Part shown: positions 23,840 to 31,964 of the stretch, piece after piece
Layout: each line of letters opens with the position of its first letter
How positions within the stretch are numbered: position 1 is the stretch's first letter
From: JBHENW01 sp046261875
Lineage (GTDB): Bacteria; Acidobacteriota; Thermoanaerobaculia; UBA5066; Gp7-AA6
Assembly: GCA_046261875.1 (NCBI GenBank)
Contig: JBHENW010000076.1
Coordinates: 1 to 42,427, forward strand
Direction of reading: 5' to 3'
DNA length: 42,427 nt
Made by a program: the position numbers and the translations under genes
Notes under the pieces: model-generated
Seen by the model: the letters and a program-made list of their open reading frames with translations, nothing else
Database searches by the model: none
What the model was told of the DNA's origin: nothing

Positions 23840-25078
23840 ATGCGACACATCCGCACGATCGCCGGTGTCCTGGTCCTCCTGCTCTTCCCGGGTCCGCCGG
23901 GATCGCCCGCCGCGGTAAAGGCCGGCACGCCGCTGGCCCTCGTCGGGGGCACGGTCTACGCGGGGCCGGCGGACCCCCCTCTCTTCGACGCGACCGTCGT
24001 CCTCGCGGACGGAAAGATCGCCGCCGTCGGCCCGCGCGGGAAGGTCGCCGTACCCGCGGGCGCGGCCGTGATCGATTGCGCGGGAACGGCGATCCTTGCC
24101 GGCTTTCAGAACAGCCACGTGCACTTCACGGAGGAAAAGTGGATGGGCGCGGCGCAACAGGATCCCGCGCGCCTCGCTGCGCACCTCGTGGACATGGTGA
24201 CGCGCTTTGGGTTCACGACGGTGGTCGACACGGCCTCGTCTCTGGACAACACGGTCCCGCTTCGGCGAAGGATCGCGTCGGGAGAAGTCGCCGGTCCGCG
24301 CATCCTGACGGCCGGAGAAGGGCTCTATCCGCCACAGGGCGTCCCGTACTACGTGCGGGACACGCTCCCCGCCTCCGTCGTGGAGGGTTTGCCGCAGCCC
24401 TCGACCGCCGGGGAGGCCGCCCGTGTGGTCCGGCAGCACGTGGAGGGGGGCGCAGACGCCCTGAAGCTCTTCACGGCCTCGTGGGTCGCCCGGGGAAAGG
24501 TTCTTCCGATGCCCGCGGAGGTCGCCGCCGCGGCAGCGGCGGAGATGCACAAACGCGGGAAGTTGGTGATCGCCCACGCCTCGAATGTCGCAGGGCTCCG
24601 GGTGGCGCTGGATGCGGGCGTCGACATCCTCGCGCACGCCATCGACGACTCGCGGGGGCTGACGGCCGCGGATCGCGCGCGGATGCGGCAGCAGAACGTC
24701 GCGATCATCCCGACGCTGATCCTGTTCGAAAAGGCCAGGTACCTCTTCGACGTTCTCGACGAGGTGCGCGGCCATGCGCGGTCCGGCGGAGAGATCCTTT
24801 TCGGAACGGACGTCGGATACCTGTCTTCCTACGATCCGACCCCGGAGTACGTCCTGTTGGCGGGCTCCGGGCTCGGCTGGCGCGAGATCCTGGCCGCTCT
24901 CACCACGAGCCCGGCCGCTCGATTTGGCGACGCCGGCACGCGCGGCAAGATTTCTCCGGGAATGGATGCGGACCTCGTCGTCCTGGGAGCCGACCCGGTC
25001 AGAGATGTCCGGGCCTTCGCGAACGTCCGGCACACGATTCGCGCCGGCGCCCTCATCTACTCCAGGACGGGGCCGTGA
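23840..25078 (+). CDS. Secreted amidohydrolase (metal-dependent, imidazolonepropionase/prolidase-like)
   Basis: A 412-residue TIM-barrel hydrolase. Signal sequence TIAGVLVLLLFPGPPGSPAA, so it is exported. Metal ligands: His-x-His in NSHVHFTEE, Lys in GADALKLFTAS (carbamylated bridge), His in KLVIAHASN, His in DILAHAID and Asp in ILFGTDVGY. The N- and C-terminal beta-sandwich pieces (ALVGGTVYAG ... KISPGMDADLVVLG) are present. Members cleave dipeptides or other amide bonds, so a peptidase role outside the cytoplasm is likely. The ATG at 23840 has a good GGAGGG 5 nt upstream, making this one of the few clearly leadered genes here; TAGCCT at 23818-23823 could be its -10 box. Confidence 0.87.
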   Translation: MRHIRTIAGVLVLLLFPGPPGSPAAVKAGTPLALVGGTVYAGPADPPLFDATVVLADGKIAAVGPRGKVAVPAGAAVIDCAGTAILAGFQNSHVHFTEEKWMGAAQQDPARLAAHLVDMVTRFGFTTVVDTASSLDNTVPLRRRIASGEVAGPRILTAGEGLYPPQGVPYYVRDTLPASVVEGLPQPSTAGEAARVVRQHVEGGADALKLFTASWVARGKVLPMPAEVAAAAAAEMHKRGKLVIAHASNVAGLRVALDAGVDILAHAIDDSRGLTAADRARMRQQNVAIIPTLILFEKARYLFDVLDEVRGHARSGGEILFGTDVGYLSSYDPTPEYVLLAGSGLGWREILAALTTSPAARFGDAGTRGKISPGMDADLVVLGADPVRDVRAFANVRHTIRAGALIYSRTGP

Positions 25079-25123
25079 CGCGGGATGATCACCGAGGGGA
25101 AGAGCCGCCGCCGGCCGGTCGCG

Positions 25124-25849
25124 TCAGCCGTCCGCCCGCTTCCTGGCCTTCACCGCGAGGATCATTCCCCCCTGCTCACCGCGCCGCCGGGCATGGTCGA
25201 GCAGGAGGAGAGGATAAATGAGTGGAAACAGCAGGATGAACGGCCCCCGATAGTGGAAACGCGATCCGAAGCGCAGCAGCGACACGGAGAGACGGCCGGC
25301 GAAGAGGTACTCCGTGGCGAGGGTCTCGAAGCCGGCGGCTTCGAGCAAGGCGCCAATCCGCGCCCGGTCGTAGAGCTGATTGCAACGGTATTCGCGGACG
25401 TGATGGCGGCGGAACGCCTCCGAGACGTGCGGGGAGCTCAGGCTGTCCACCGAGAGCGCGAAGATGCCCCCCGGCTTGAGCACGCGCGCCACCTCCCGCA
25501 GCACGGCGGCGTCGTCGCGCGTGTGCTCGAGGACGCAGACGGAGACGGCGCGGTCGAACTGCGCGTCGGCGAGACCGAGTCGCTCGCCTTCGCCGATGAC
25601 GAAGTGGGCGGCCGGGGAGGCGTACCGCTTCGCGATCCGGAGCGCGGAGAGCGACGGTTCGACGCCGACAACGGGATGGCCTTCGCGGGAGAGCGCGCCG
25701 CAGAACGCCCCTTTCCCGCTCCCCACGTCGAGGACCCGATCCCGATCGCCCAGATCGAGGTAGCGGCGCAGCGTCGCGACCTCGAGCCTCCGGACCCCGT
25801 GAAAGCGCTGCCAGTGGCGGTACACGATCCGCCGCGCCCATGCGATCAC
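25124..25849 (-). CDS. Class I SAM-dependent methyltransferase
   Basis: A 241-residue methyltransferase. Motif I is RVLDVGSGKGAFCGAL (residues ~38-53). Acidic VVGVEPS lies at the end of strand 2, and ADAQFDRAVSVCVLEHTRDD and VLKPGGIFALSVD complete the Methyltransf_11 pattern. A hydrophobic stretch near the C-terminus (PFILLFPLIYPLLLLD) suggests a membrane-associated lipid or quinone-like substrate. GTG at 25849 lies seven bases after TATCCT, implying a leaderless mRNA. Convergent with the amidohydrolase gene, 45 nt away. Confidence 0.84.
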   Translation of the reverse strand: MIAWARRIVYRHWQRFHGVRRLEVATLRRYLDLGDRDRVLDVGSGKGAFCGALSREGHPVVGVEPSLSALRIAKRYASPAAHFVIGEGERLGLADAQFDRAVSVCVLEHTRDDAAVLREVARVLKPGGIFALSVDSLSSPHVSEAFRRHHVREYRCNQLYDRARIGALLEAAGFETLATEYLFAGRLSVSLLRFGSRFHYRGPFILLFPLIYPLLLLDHARRRGEQGGMILAVKARKRADG

Positions 25850-25856
25850 GGCGGGC

Positions 25857-25862
25857 AGGATA
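25857..25862 (-). promoter_or_regulatory. -10-like box TATCCT, 7 nt before the methyltransferase GTG
   Basis: Minus-strand GGTATCCTGC, seven bases before the GTG at 25849. Confidence 0.4.
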
Positions 25863-25889
25863 CCGTCGGTCCGACGGCGAGAGTCTCCG

Positions 25890-26333
25890 TTACCGGCGGC
25901 CGCGACTCCTGCGGATCATCGCGTCCAGGCTGAAGCGGCCGGCCCCCGCCAGGAGGAAGAAGAGGGCGACCGCCGCGAAGAGCAACGCCTTCTCCTTCGC
26001 CACGAACGGATCGGCGGCGTGGCGCAGTACGGCCGCGACGAGCATCGTCAGGAGGATGAAGAAGGAAGCGGGCCGTGTGAGCAGGCCCACGGCGAGAAGC
26101 AGCCCGCCCGCAAACTCCGAAAGGCCGGCGGCCCAGGAGAACGCTTCCGGAAGGGGCAGGCCCATCTTTTCCACTCCCTGTACGAATCGGGGGGAAGGCG
26201 GCAGCTTTCCGAGGCCGTGGCCGAAAGCGAGCGCCAGACCGGCGAAGAGTCTGAGGACGAGGCGCCCGACCTCCCCGACGGCCGGCTCGCGACGGTCGTC
26301 CCGAATCGCAAACCCCGCGCTGCGCGCCGTCAC
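25890..26333 (-). CDS. DoxX-family membrane protein
   Basis: A ~147-residue protein with four hydrophobic segments. RLVLRLFAGLALAFGHGLGK opens the DoxX/DoxD pattern, EFAGGLLLAVGLLTRPASFF is the second helix, and the last two end in ALFFLLAGAGRFSLDAM. DoxX proteins are small quinone- or redox-related membrane proteins of poorly defined role. GTG at 26333 is the best start; codons upstream show no family similarity. No TANNNT box lies close to it. Divergent from the AI-2E-family permease, with an inverted repeat between them. Confidence 0.8.
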   Translation of the reverse strand: MTARSAGFAIRDDRREPAVGEVGRLVLRLFAGLALAFGHGLGKLPPSPRFVQGVEKMGLPLPEAFSWAAGLSEFAGGLLLAVGLLTRPASFFILLTMLVAAVLRHAADPFVAKEKALLFAAVALFFLLAGAGRFSLDAMIRRSRGRR

Positions 26334-26377
26334 GCGGGCCCTGAAAGCACGACCCGGGCCAGCCGACCGCCGCGGCG

Positions 26378-26416
26378 CGGGGGGATCTGGGCACGCCGCT
26401 TGAACTGATCCCCCCG
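26378..26416. promoter_or_regulatory. Perfect 10-bp inverted repeat between divergent genes
   Basis: CGGGGGGATC (26378-26387) and GATCCCCCCG (26407-26416), separated by 19 bp, end 4 nt before the permease ATG. As DNA it could bind a dimeric regulator controlling both genes. As RNA it would form a hairpin ending just before the start codon. No Shine-Dalgarno and no TANNNT box is present near either start, so control here differs from the rest of the window. Confidence 0.45.
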
Positions 26417-26420
26417 GAAC

Positions 26421-27575
26421 ATGGCGAAAGCGAATTCCGACGAGCCCCCTCGGCAGCGCCTGGATCTGCACGTGCCGGCAGTCACCATCCTCAAGGTGGT
26501 CTCCGTCGTCATCGTCCTCTGGGCCCTCCTCAAGCTGCAGCTCGAGCTCTTCCTGATCGCCATCTCCGTGCTCCTCGCGATCTCGCTCGACACGCCGGTC
26601 TCCGCGACGGAGAAGCGCGGCTGGGGACGGGCGGTCGGCGTCGCCCTCGTGGGAATCGCGATGCTCCTCGTCGTCCTCTTCATCGTCGCCGTCGTCATTC
26701 CCCCGCTCGCCGAGGAGATCCGGCAGTTCCTCGAGAACCTGCCGTTCCTGCGCCACGACGTCGAGCGCAAGCTGAGCGAATACCCTTTCCTCTCCCGGGT
26801 CGTCAACCAGGTCCTCATGCTGCCGGAATCACCGGGCGTCATCCGCTGGACGCGTCAGCCGCTCGCGTGGGGAAAGCTCGCGATCGGCATGGTCACGGCG
26901 CTCATCCTCGTCCTGATCCTCACCCTCTACCTGTTGCTCGACGGCAAGCGGCTCTACGCCTGGCTGCTGGCATACGTGCCCCGCAAGCACCGCCGCCAAA
27001 TGGCCGAAACGGCCCCGGAGGTCTCCGAAGTCGTCCGGGGATACGTCCAGGGCCAGCTCCTCACCTCAGTGCTCTGCGCAGTCTTCACCTACGCGGCCCT
27101 GCGCACCCTCGACGTCCCGGCGGCGCTCCCCCTGGCGCTGCTCGCCGGGGTGACGGACGTCATTCCGGTGCTCGGCATGATCATCTCGATCGTTCCGGCC
27201 GTGCTCCTCGGGCTGACGGTCTCGCCGCTGACGGGCGGGTCGGTGCTCGTCTTCTACCTGGTCTACAACGCCCTGGAGACCTACGTCATCCTTCCCCGCG
27301 TCTACGGCAAGAGGCTGCGGCTTTCGACGCTGGCCGTGCTGCTCGCGCTCATCATCGGCGGCGCCCTGGGCGGCATCATGGGCGCCATCCTCATCCTGCC
27401 GTTCGTCGCGGCCTATCCGATCATCGAGAGAGTCTGGCTGCACGCGTACCTGAGCGAGGACGTCCTGAAGGACCACGCGAGGCTCGAAGAGGCCGCCGAG
27501 ACGGGGAGCGAACGGGCGGTGGACGCCGTCCTCAAGGGAGAAAAGCACCGCCCGGGGGAAAGCCGGAGCTCCTAG
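26421..27575 (+). CDS. AI-2E family (PF01594) transporter
   Basis: A 384-residue membrane protein with about eight hydrophobic segments: two or three at the N-terminus (TILKVVSVVIVLWALLKLQL ...), a soluble stretch at ~95-145, then the rest. YVQGQLLTSVLCAVFTYAAL, LALLAGVTDVIPVLGMIIS and VYNALETYVILPRVYG are the typical conserved blocks. Family members include TqsA (quorum-signal export) and Na+/H+ antiporters, so the cargo is not implied by the name. The C-terminal ~40 residues are charged. ATG at 26421. Its TAG shares the palindromic CTAG with the topA stop on the other strand. Confidence 0.88.
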   Translation: MAKANSDEPPRQRLDLHVPAVTILKVVSVVIVLWALLKLQLELFLIAISVLLAISLDTPVSATEKRGWGRAVGVALVGIAMLLVVLFIVAVVIPPLAEEIRQFLENLPFLRHDVERKLSEYPFLSRVVNQVLMLPESPGVIRWTRQPLAWGKLAIGMVTALILVLILTLYLLLDGKRLYAWLLAYVPRKHRRQMAETAPEVSEVVRGYVQGQLLTSVLCAVFTYAALRTLDVPAALPLALLAGVTDVIPVLGMIISIVPAVLLGLTVSPLTGGSVLVFYLVYNALETYVILPRVYGKRLRLSTLAVLLALIIGGALGGIMGAILILPFVAAYPIIERVWLHAYLSEDVLKDHARLEEAAETGSERAVDAVLKGEKHRPGESRSS

Positions 27576-30205
27576 CCCTTTCGGGCGCCCGCCTCCTCCG
27601 ACGCCGCCACGGCGGCGGCCGGCTGCGCGCGGCGGCGGCCCGACGCCCGGCGGGCGGGCTTCCCGCGTCCCTCGGTCCGGGCCGCCGGCGCAGACGCCTG
27701 GAGCAAAATCTCGCGCATCGGCGGCAGGGGTCCGGCGGGTTTCTCGAACCCGCAGCCCGCTTTGTCGCAGGCCAGGACCGCGCCCCCCTTGCGCTCACGC
27801 AGGAGCAGATACGGGTTGCCGCACTGCGGGCAGGTCTCCGGGACGGGCCGGACCGACAGCGTGAAATCGCAGTCCGGATAGTTGACGCAGCCGTAGAACG
27901 GCCGGAAGCGACCGCGCCTCTCGACGATCGCGCCGCCGTCCTTGGGGCAGAGGACGCCCGTGTCCTGGACCGGCTTGGGCGGCTTGTACTTGCAGTCGGG
28001 ATAGCCGCTGCACGCGACGTAGGCGCCATAGCGCCCGTACCGGCGGACGAGCGGATGGCCGGAGACGGGGCAGTTCTCCCCGGTCGGCTCGTCCGGTTTC
28101 GCTTCGGCCTTGCCTCCGGCCACGACGACGTTGAGGACGTTGCGGCAGCGCGGGTACGCCGAGCACCCGAGGAAGGCCGAGCCGCTGCGGCTCTGGCGCA
28201 GCTTCATCGGGGATCCGCACTCGTCGCAGGAAATGTTCTCCAGCTCCGCCAGGTCCTGCGTGTCCTCGTCGGGGTCGGGGATGTTCTGCGTGAAGGTGCA
28301 GCCGGGGTAGCCGCTGCAGGCCACGAAAAGGCCGTTCTTGCCCATCCGCAGCTTCAGGCGCTTGCCGCATTTCGGGCACTTCTCGGCGACATCCGGCACG
28401 ACGGGGAAAGAGAGGAGCTTGCGCGCTTGGCCCAGCGGGATCCCGGCCTTGCCCGACACCATGTCCTCCAGCGCCCGGTCGCGATCGCGGGTGAAGGTCT
28501 TGTCGAACTCGGCGAGCGCCTTCTTCCAGGAGATCTTCCCTTCTTCGACCTCGTCGAGCCGTTCTTCCATGCGCGCCGTGTAGGAGGTCTCGAAGAAGTC
28601 GTCGAAGTAGGGGACGAGCAGCTCGATGACCGTGCGCCCGAGGGCCGTCGGCACGAAGCGGCGGTCCTTCTTGCGGACGTATTCCCGGTCTTCGAGCTTC
28701 CGCAGGATCTCCGCATAGGTCGAGGGGCGCCCGATGCCGTTCTCTTCGAGGAACTTGACGAGGGAGGCCTCGTTGAACCGGGGCGGCGGCTGGGTCTCCT
28801 TGCGCTCGGGCGTGACAGCGAGGAGCTCGAGCGTCTCCCCTTCCCGGAGTGGAGGGAGCCGAGCGGCGGCTCCGTCTTTCTCGGGCTCGTCCTCTTCCTC
28901 GGCGCCGACGCCGTACGCGGCGAGGTAACCCGGCGCTTTCAGCGTGGAACCGGAGGCCCGGTACATCGCCGGGCCGGCCTCGATGTCCACCGACACCGTG
29001 TCGTACACGGCCGGAGTCATCTGCGATGCGACGAAACGCTCCCAGATCAACCGATAGAGCTTCGCCTCGTCGCCCGGCAGGTGCGCGGCCGCCTGCTCCG
29101 GCGGGAGATCGAGATAAGTCGGACGGATCGCTTCGTGCGCGTCCTGCGTTCCCCGCCGGCTCTTGAAGAAGCGCGGACTCTCGGGCAGCGTCTCCTGGCC
29201 GTACCGCCCGGCGATGTGCTCCCGGACGGCGGTCAGGGCGTCGCCGGAAACGCGTGTCGAGTCGGTGCGCATGTACGTGATCAGCCCCACACTCCCGCGT
29301 CCGGGGATCTCCTTGCCTTCGTAGAGCCTCTGGGCGATCTGCATCGTGCGGCGCACGGCGAACCCCAGACGCCGGGAAGCGACCTGCTGGAGCTGCGACG
29401 TGATGAAAGGAGGCGGTGGGTTCTTGCGCCTCTCGGAGCTCTCCACCCCGACGACCTTCCACGGCGCCGACTCGACGGCCTTCCGGACGCGGTCGGCCGC
29501 CTCCCCGGAGGGGAGGCGAGGGTCGGAACCGTCGAACTTGAGCTTCTCGCCCTCGAAGGAGACGAGCCGGGCGGTGAAGGGAGGAGGCGTTTCCCCTTCG
29601 AGGGAGGCGTCGAGCGTCCAGTACTCGACCGGGACGAACCGCTCGATCTCCCGCTCGCGCTCCGCAATGATGCGCAGAGCGACCGTCTGGACCCGCCCGG
29701 CCGACAGGCCGCGCCAGATCTTCTTCCACAGCAGGTCGGAGACTTCGTAACCGACGAGGCGGTCGATGATGCGCCGCGCCTGCTGCGCGTCCACCAGGCG
29801 CGAATCGATCTCCCCGGCGTCCTGCATCGCCGCGAGCACCGCGCCGCGCGTGATTTCGTTGAATCGCACGCGCTTGAAGACGGCCGAGTCCCCCGCCCGC
29901 CCCGCGGGGCGAAGCGCTTCCTGCAGGTGCCAGGAGATCGCCTCCCCCTCGCGGTCCGGGTCGGTTGCGAGGTAGACCGCGGGGGCGTCTTTGGTCGCCT
30001 TTCTGAGCTCCTGGAGGGTCTTCTCTTTGCCCTGGAGGACCTCGTAGGTGGGCTGATAGGAGTCGCCTCGGTCCACCCCCAGGCCCTTGCGCGGCAGGTC
30101 GCGGACGTGGCCGTACGAAGCGAGCACACGAAAGTCCCGCCCGAGAAATTTCTCGAGCGTTTTCGCCTTCGCGGGCGACTCCACGATCACGATCGATTTG
30201 GTCAT
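27572..30205 (-). CDS. topA: DNA topoisomerase I
   Basis: An 877-residue type IA topoisomerase that relaxes negative supercoils. Starts MTKSIVIVESPAKAKTLEKF. The Toprim acidic residues are Glu9 and TDPDREGE (Asp82, Asp84, Glu86), and the active-site Tyr is Tyr311 in LITYMRTDSTR. Five C-terminal zinc-ribbon repeats follow (CPKCGKRL, CDECGSPM, CPVSGHPL, CPKDGGAI, CPQCGNPY). The third and fourth have lost the second Cys, so they bind metal weakly or not at all. The basic, Ala-rich tail runs to the stop. The ATG at 30205 is chosen because the family motif starts there; an upstream in-frame ATG at 30256 adds 17 unrelated residues. Confidence 0.96.
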   Translation of the reverse strand: MTKSIVIVESPAKAKTLEKFLGRDFRVLASYGHVRDLPRKGLGVDRGDSYQPTYEVLQGKEKTLQELRKATKDAPAVYLATDPDREGEAISWHLQEALRPAGRAGDSAVFKRVRFNEITRGAVLAAMQDAGEIDSRLVDAQQARRIIDRLVGYEVSDLLWKKIWRGLSAGRVQTVALRIIAEREREIERFVPVEYWTLDASLEGETPPPFTARLVSFEGEKLKFDGSDPRLPSGEAADRVRKAVESAPWKVVGVESSERRKNPPPPFITSQLQQVASRRLGFAVRRTMQIAQRLYEGKEIPGRGSVGLITYMRTDSTRVSGDALTAVREHIAGRYGQETLPESPRFFKSRRGTQDAHEAIRPTYLDLPPEQAAAHLPGDEAKLYRLIWERFVASQMTPAVYDTVSVDIEAGPAMYRASGSTLKAPGYLAAYGVGAEEEDEPEKDGAAARLPPLREGETLELLAVTPERKETQPPPRFNEASLVKFLEENGIGRPSTYAEILRKLEDREYVRKKDRRFVPTALGRTVIELLVPYFDDFFETSYTARMEERLDEVEEGKISWKKALAEFDKTFTRDRDRALEDMVSGKAGIPLGQARKLLSFPVVPDVAEKCPKCGKRLKLRMGKNGLFVACSGYPGCTFTQNIPDPDEDTQDLAELENISCDECGSPMKLRQSRSGSAFLGCSAYPRCRNVLNVVVAGGKAEAKPDEPTGENCPVSGHPLVRRYGRYGAYVACSGYPDCKYKPPKPVQDTGVLCPKDGGAIVERRGRFRPFYGCVNYPDCDFTLSVRPVPETCPQCGNPYLLLRERKGGAVLACDKAGCGFEKPAGPLPPMREILLQASAPAARTEGRGKPARRASGRRRAQPAAAVAASEEAGARKG

Positions 30206-30332
30206 AGAGGGCGCTGCACCCTGCCATAACGAGGCGCAAAGCGCAATTGAGGGCACGGCATCGGGGAAAACAACGGGCTATTCCCTGCCCATCGAATTGT
30301 CTCGAACGGCGTCGGTTACGAGCGGTCCGGCG

Positions 30333-31445
30333 TCACCGCCGCGTCCGGCTGAAGCGGCCCCCCTCCTCGAAGGCGACGAGGCCCGCCCCCTCGAGCTCGA
30401 AGAGCCCCGCGAGGACGCTCGCGGCCGGCAGATCGAGCCGCCGCGACAGCTCCTCCGCGGAAGCCGGCTCCTCCCTTTCGAGCGCCTCGAAAAGCCGGCG
30501 CGCTTGCCCGGAGAGCTCCGCCGGAGCGGCGAGCCGGGCCGACAGAAGGGGCGGCGGCGTACCGATCGAGGGAAAGAGCTCCGCCAACACGTCCTCCGCC
30601 CCGCGGCAGAGGATCGCGCCGTCCCGCAACAGCTCGTGCGTTCCGGCGGACGTGTCCGAAAAGACGCTCCCGGGCACCGCGAAGACGTCCCGACCGAAGT
30701 CGGCTGCCAGCCGGGCCGTGATGAGCGAGCCGCTGCGGCGAGACGCCTCCACGACGACGACGCCGGACACGAGCCCCGCGATGATCCGGTTGCGGACCGG
30801 GAAGTTCTGCGGCCTCGGCTCGGACCCCGGCGCGAACTCCGAAAGGAGCAGGTCCTGGCCGAGGAGGGAGGCCTTCAGCGAGGCATTCTCGCGCGGGTAA
30901 TCGACGTCCAGGCCGCACCCGAGAACGGCGATCGTGCCGCCGGGGCTGCCGCGGGCGGCCGCGTGGGCCGCCGCGTCCACGCCGCGCGCGAAACCCGACA
31001 CGATGGCCACCCCGGCGAGCGAGAGGTCGCGGGCGAGCCGGGCCGCCACGTCCCGGCCGTAGCGGGACGCTTCGCGGGACCCGACGACCGCGACGGCAGG
31101 AAGGCGCAACCGATCCCGGTTTCCGGCAGCGTAGAGAACGAAAGGCGGATCGGCGATCTCCCGGAGGAGCGGCGGATAGTGCTCGTCGAACGCCGTCAGG
31201 ATCTGCAATCCCGACCGTTCGACGGCATCCGCGAACCGGTCCGCCTCCCGATCTTCGGGTCCCCGGAACACGGCGCGGGCCCGCTCGCGCGACTCCAGGA
31301 CCTCCGCGAGCTCACCCTCCGGCATCGCGAGGAGCCGCTCGAAGCCGCCGCGGTCCCGCAGGACCGGCCATAGCCGCTGCGGGCTCAGCACGGAGGCCCT
31401 CGCCCAGGAAATGGCGGCGCGACGCGCCAGAGCGGCCGGATTCAT
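30333..31445 (-). CDS. dprA: DNA-processing protein DprA
   Basis: A 370-residue protein that loads RecA on incoming single-stranded DNA during transformation. It has an N-terminal SAM-like/helix-hairpin part (SWARASVLSPQRLWPVL), then the Rossmann-like core: PAVAVVGSREASRYG, IVSGFARGVDAAAHAAA, TIAVLGCGLDVDYP, FPVRNRIIAGLVSGVVVVEA and GSLITARLAADFGRDVFAVPG. The ending is a winged-helix DML1-like domain (~300-370; AEELSRRLDLPAASVLAGLF). ATG at 31445 lies six bases after TAACGT. It precedes topA on the same strand, an order seen in many bacteria (dprA-topA), with a 127-nt gap in which I see no gene or clear terminator. Confidence 0.95.
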   Translation of the reverse strand: MNPAALARRAAISWARASVLSPQRLWPVLRDRGGFERLLAMPEGELAEVLESRERARAVFRGPEDREADRFADAVERSGLQILTAFDEHYPPLLREIADPPFVLYAAGNRDRLRLPAVAVVGSREASRYGRDVAARLARDLSLAGVAIVSGFARGVDAAAHAAARGSPGGTIAVLGCGLDVDYPRENASLKASLLGQDLLLSEFAPGSEPRPQNFPVRNRIIAGLVSGVVVVEASRRSGSLITARLAADFGRDVFAVPGSVFSDTSAGTHELLRDGAILCRGAEDVLAELFPSIGTPPPLLSARLAAPAELSGQARRLFEALEREEPASAEELSRRLDLPAASVLAGLFELEGAGLVAFEEGGRFSRTRR

Positions 31446-31451
31446 GTTTCA

Positions 31452-31457
31452 ACGTTA
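31452..31457 (-). promoter_or_regulatory. -10-like box TAACGT, 6 nt before dprA
   Basis: Minus-strand AGATAACGTTG, six bases before the dprA ATG. GATAAC two bases upstream is an alternative reading of the same site. Confidence 0.35.
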
Positions 31458-31553
31458 TCTTCGCGCGGCCAGGCGTGGTCCGAGCATGAAAGCCGGGTTA
31501 ACGACAGGGGGAAAGACGATGGACGGGAAGAAAACCGCGGCGACCCGCTTTCC

Positions 31554-31559
31554 TATAAT
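31554..31559 (+). promoter_or_regulatory. -10 box TATAAT upstream of the TPR lipoprotein gene
   Basis: A perfect TATAAT hexamer in a GC-rich stretch, 27 nt before the ATG at 31587. No TTGACA-like -35 is seen. The expected start point is near 31566, at a CCCC-TTCG-GGGG hairpin (31565-31576). Confidence 0.6.
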
Positions 31560-31564
31560 AGCCA

Positions 31565-31576
31565 CCCCTTCGGGGG
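31565..31576 (+). other. C(UUCG)G tetraloop hairpin at the predicted mRNA 5' end
   Basis: Four C, TTCG, four G: a very stable UUCG tetraloop starting about where the transcript from TATAAT would start. Ten bases separate it from the ATG. It could protect the 5' end or influence ribosome entry. Confidence 0.45.
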
Positions 31577-31586
31577 ACACGAACGC

Positions 31587-31964
31587 ATGACGCGGACACG
31601 GTGCACTCTCCTCCTCGCGCTGGCGGCGCTGCCGCTGGCGGCCGGCTGCGGCGGCTATTCGCAGCCCGAGTCGGCCGAGGCTCAGCTCTCCTTCGGCTCG
31701 GCAGTCGCCAAGAAAGGGCTGTGGCGCGAGGCGGCCTTCCGCTTTCAACAGGCCGTCGCCAAGGAACCGAACAACGCGCGAGCCCGCAACAACCTCGCGG
31801 TCGCCCTCGAGGCGAGCGGCGATTACGCCCGGGCGCTCGCAGAATACAAGCGGGCGCTCGAGCTCGACCCCGGCGACAACTACATCCGGCGAAACTACGC
31901 GCGATTCGCCGAGTTCTACACCTCCTACACGCGCACGACCGGGAAGGCCACCGATGGTCCGTAA
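31587..31964 (+). CDS. Small TPR lipoprotein
   Basis: A 125-residue lipoprotein. The signal ends LPLAAGCGGYSQPE, a good lipobox (LAAGC, Cys ~21), so it is anchored to a membrane after export. Two TPR-like helical pairs follow: FGSAVAKKGLWREAAFRFQQ / AVAKEPNNARARNNLAVALE and GDYARALAEYKRALELDPGD. Ends with a Thr-rich tail. It overlaps the next gene by 11 nt and heads a three-gene envelope unit with an outer-membrane barrel protein; a scaffold or assembly-helper role is plausible. I cannot name the family beyond TPR. Confidence 0.85.
   Translation: MTRTRCTLLLALAALPLAAGCGGYSQPESAEAQLSFGSAVAKKGLWREAAFRFQQAVAKEPNNARARNNLAVALEASGDYARALAEYKRALELDPGDNYIRRNYARFAEFYTSYTRTTGKATDGP

Noticed and set aside
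26421..27575. Naming the permease as an autoinducer-2 exporter
   Set aside because: The family name is historical; members include ion antiporters, and no quorum-sensing gene is nearby.
26867..30229. 1120-codon plus-strand frame across the permease and topA
   Set aside because: Mostly antisense to topA, whose zinc ribbons and active-site motifs are unmistakable; composition is shadow-like.
30206..30332. A small gene or regulator between dprA and topA
   Set aside because: No frame with a start and convincing composition, and no clear hairpin with T-run or TANNNT box near the topA ATG; I see nothing definite in these 127 nt.
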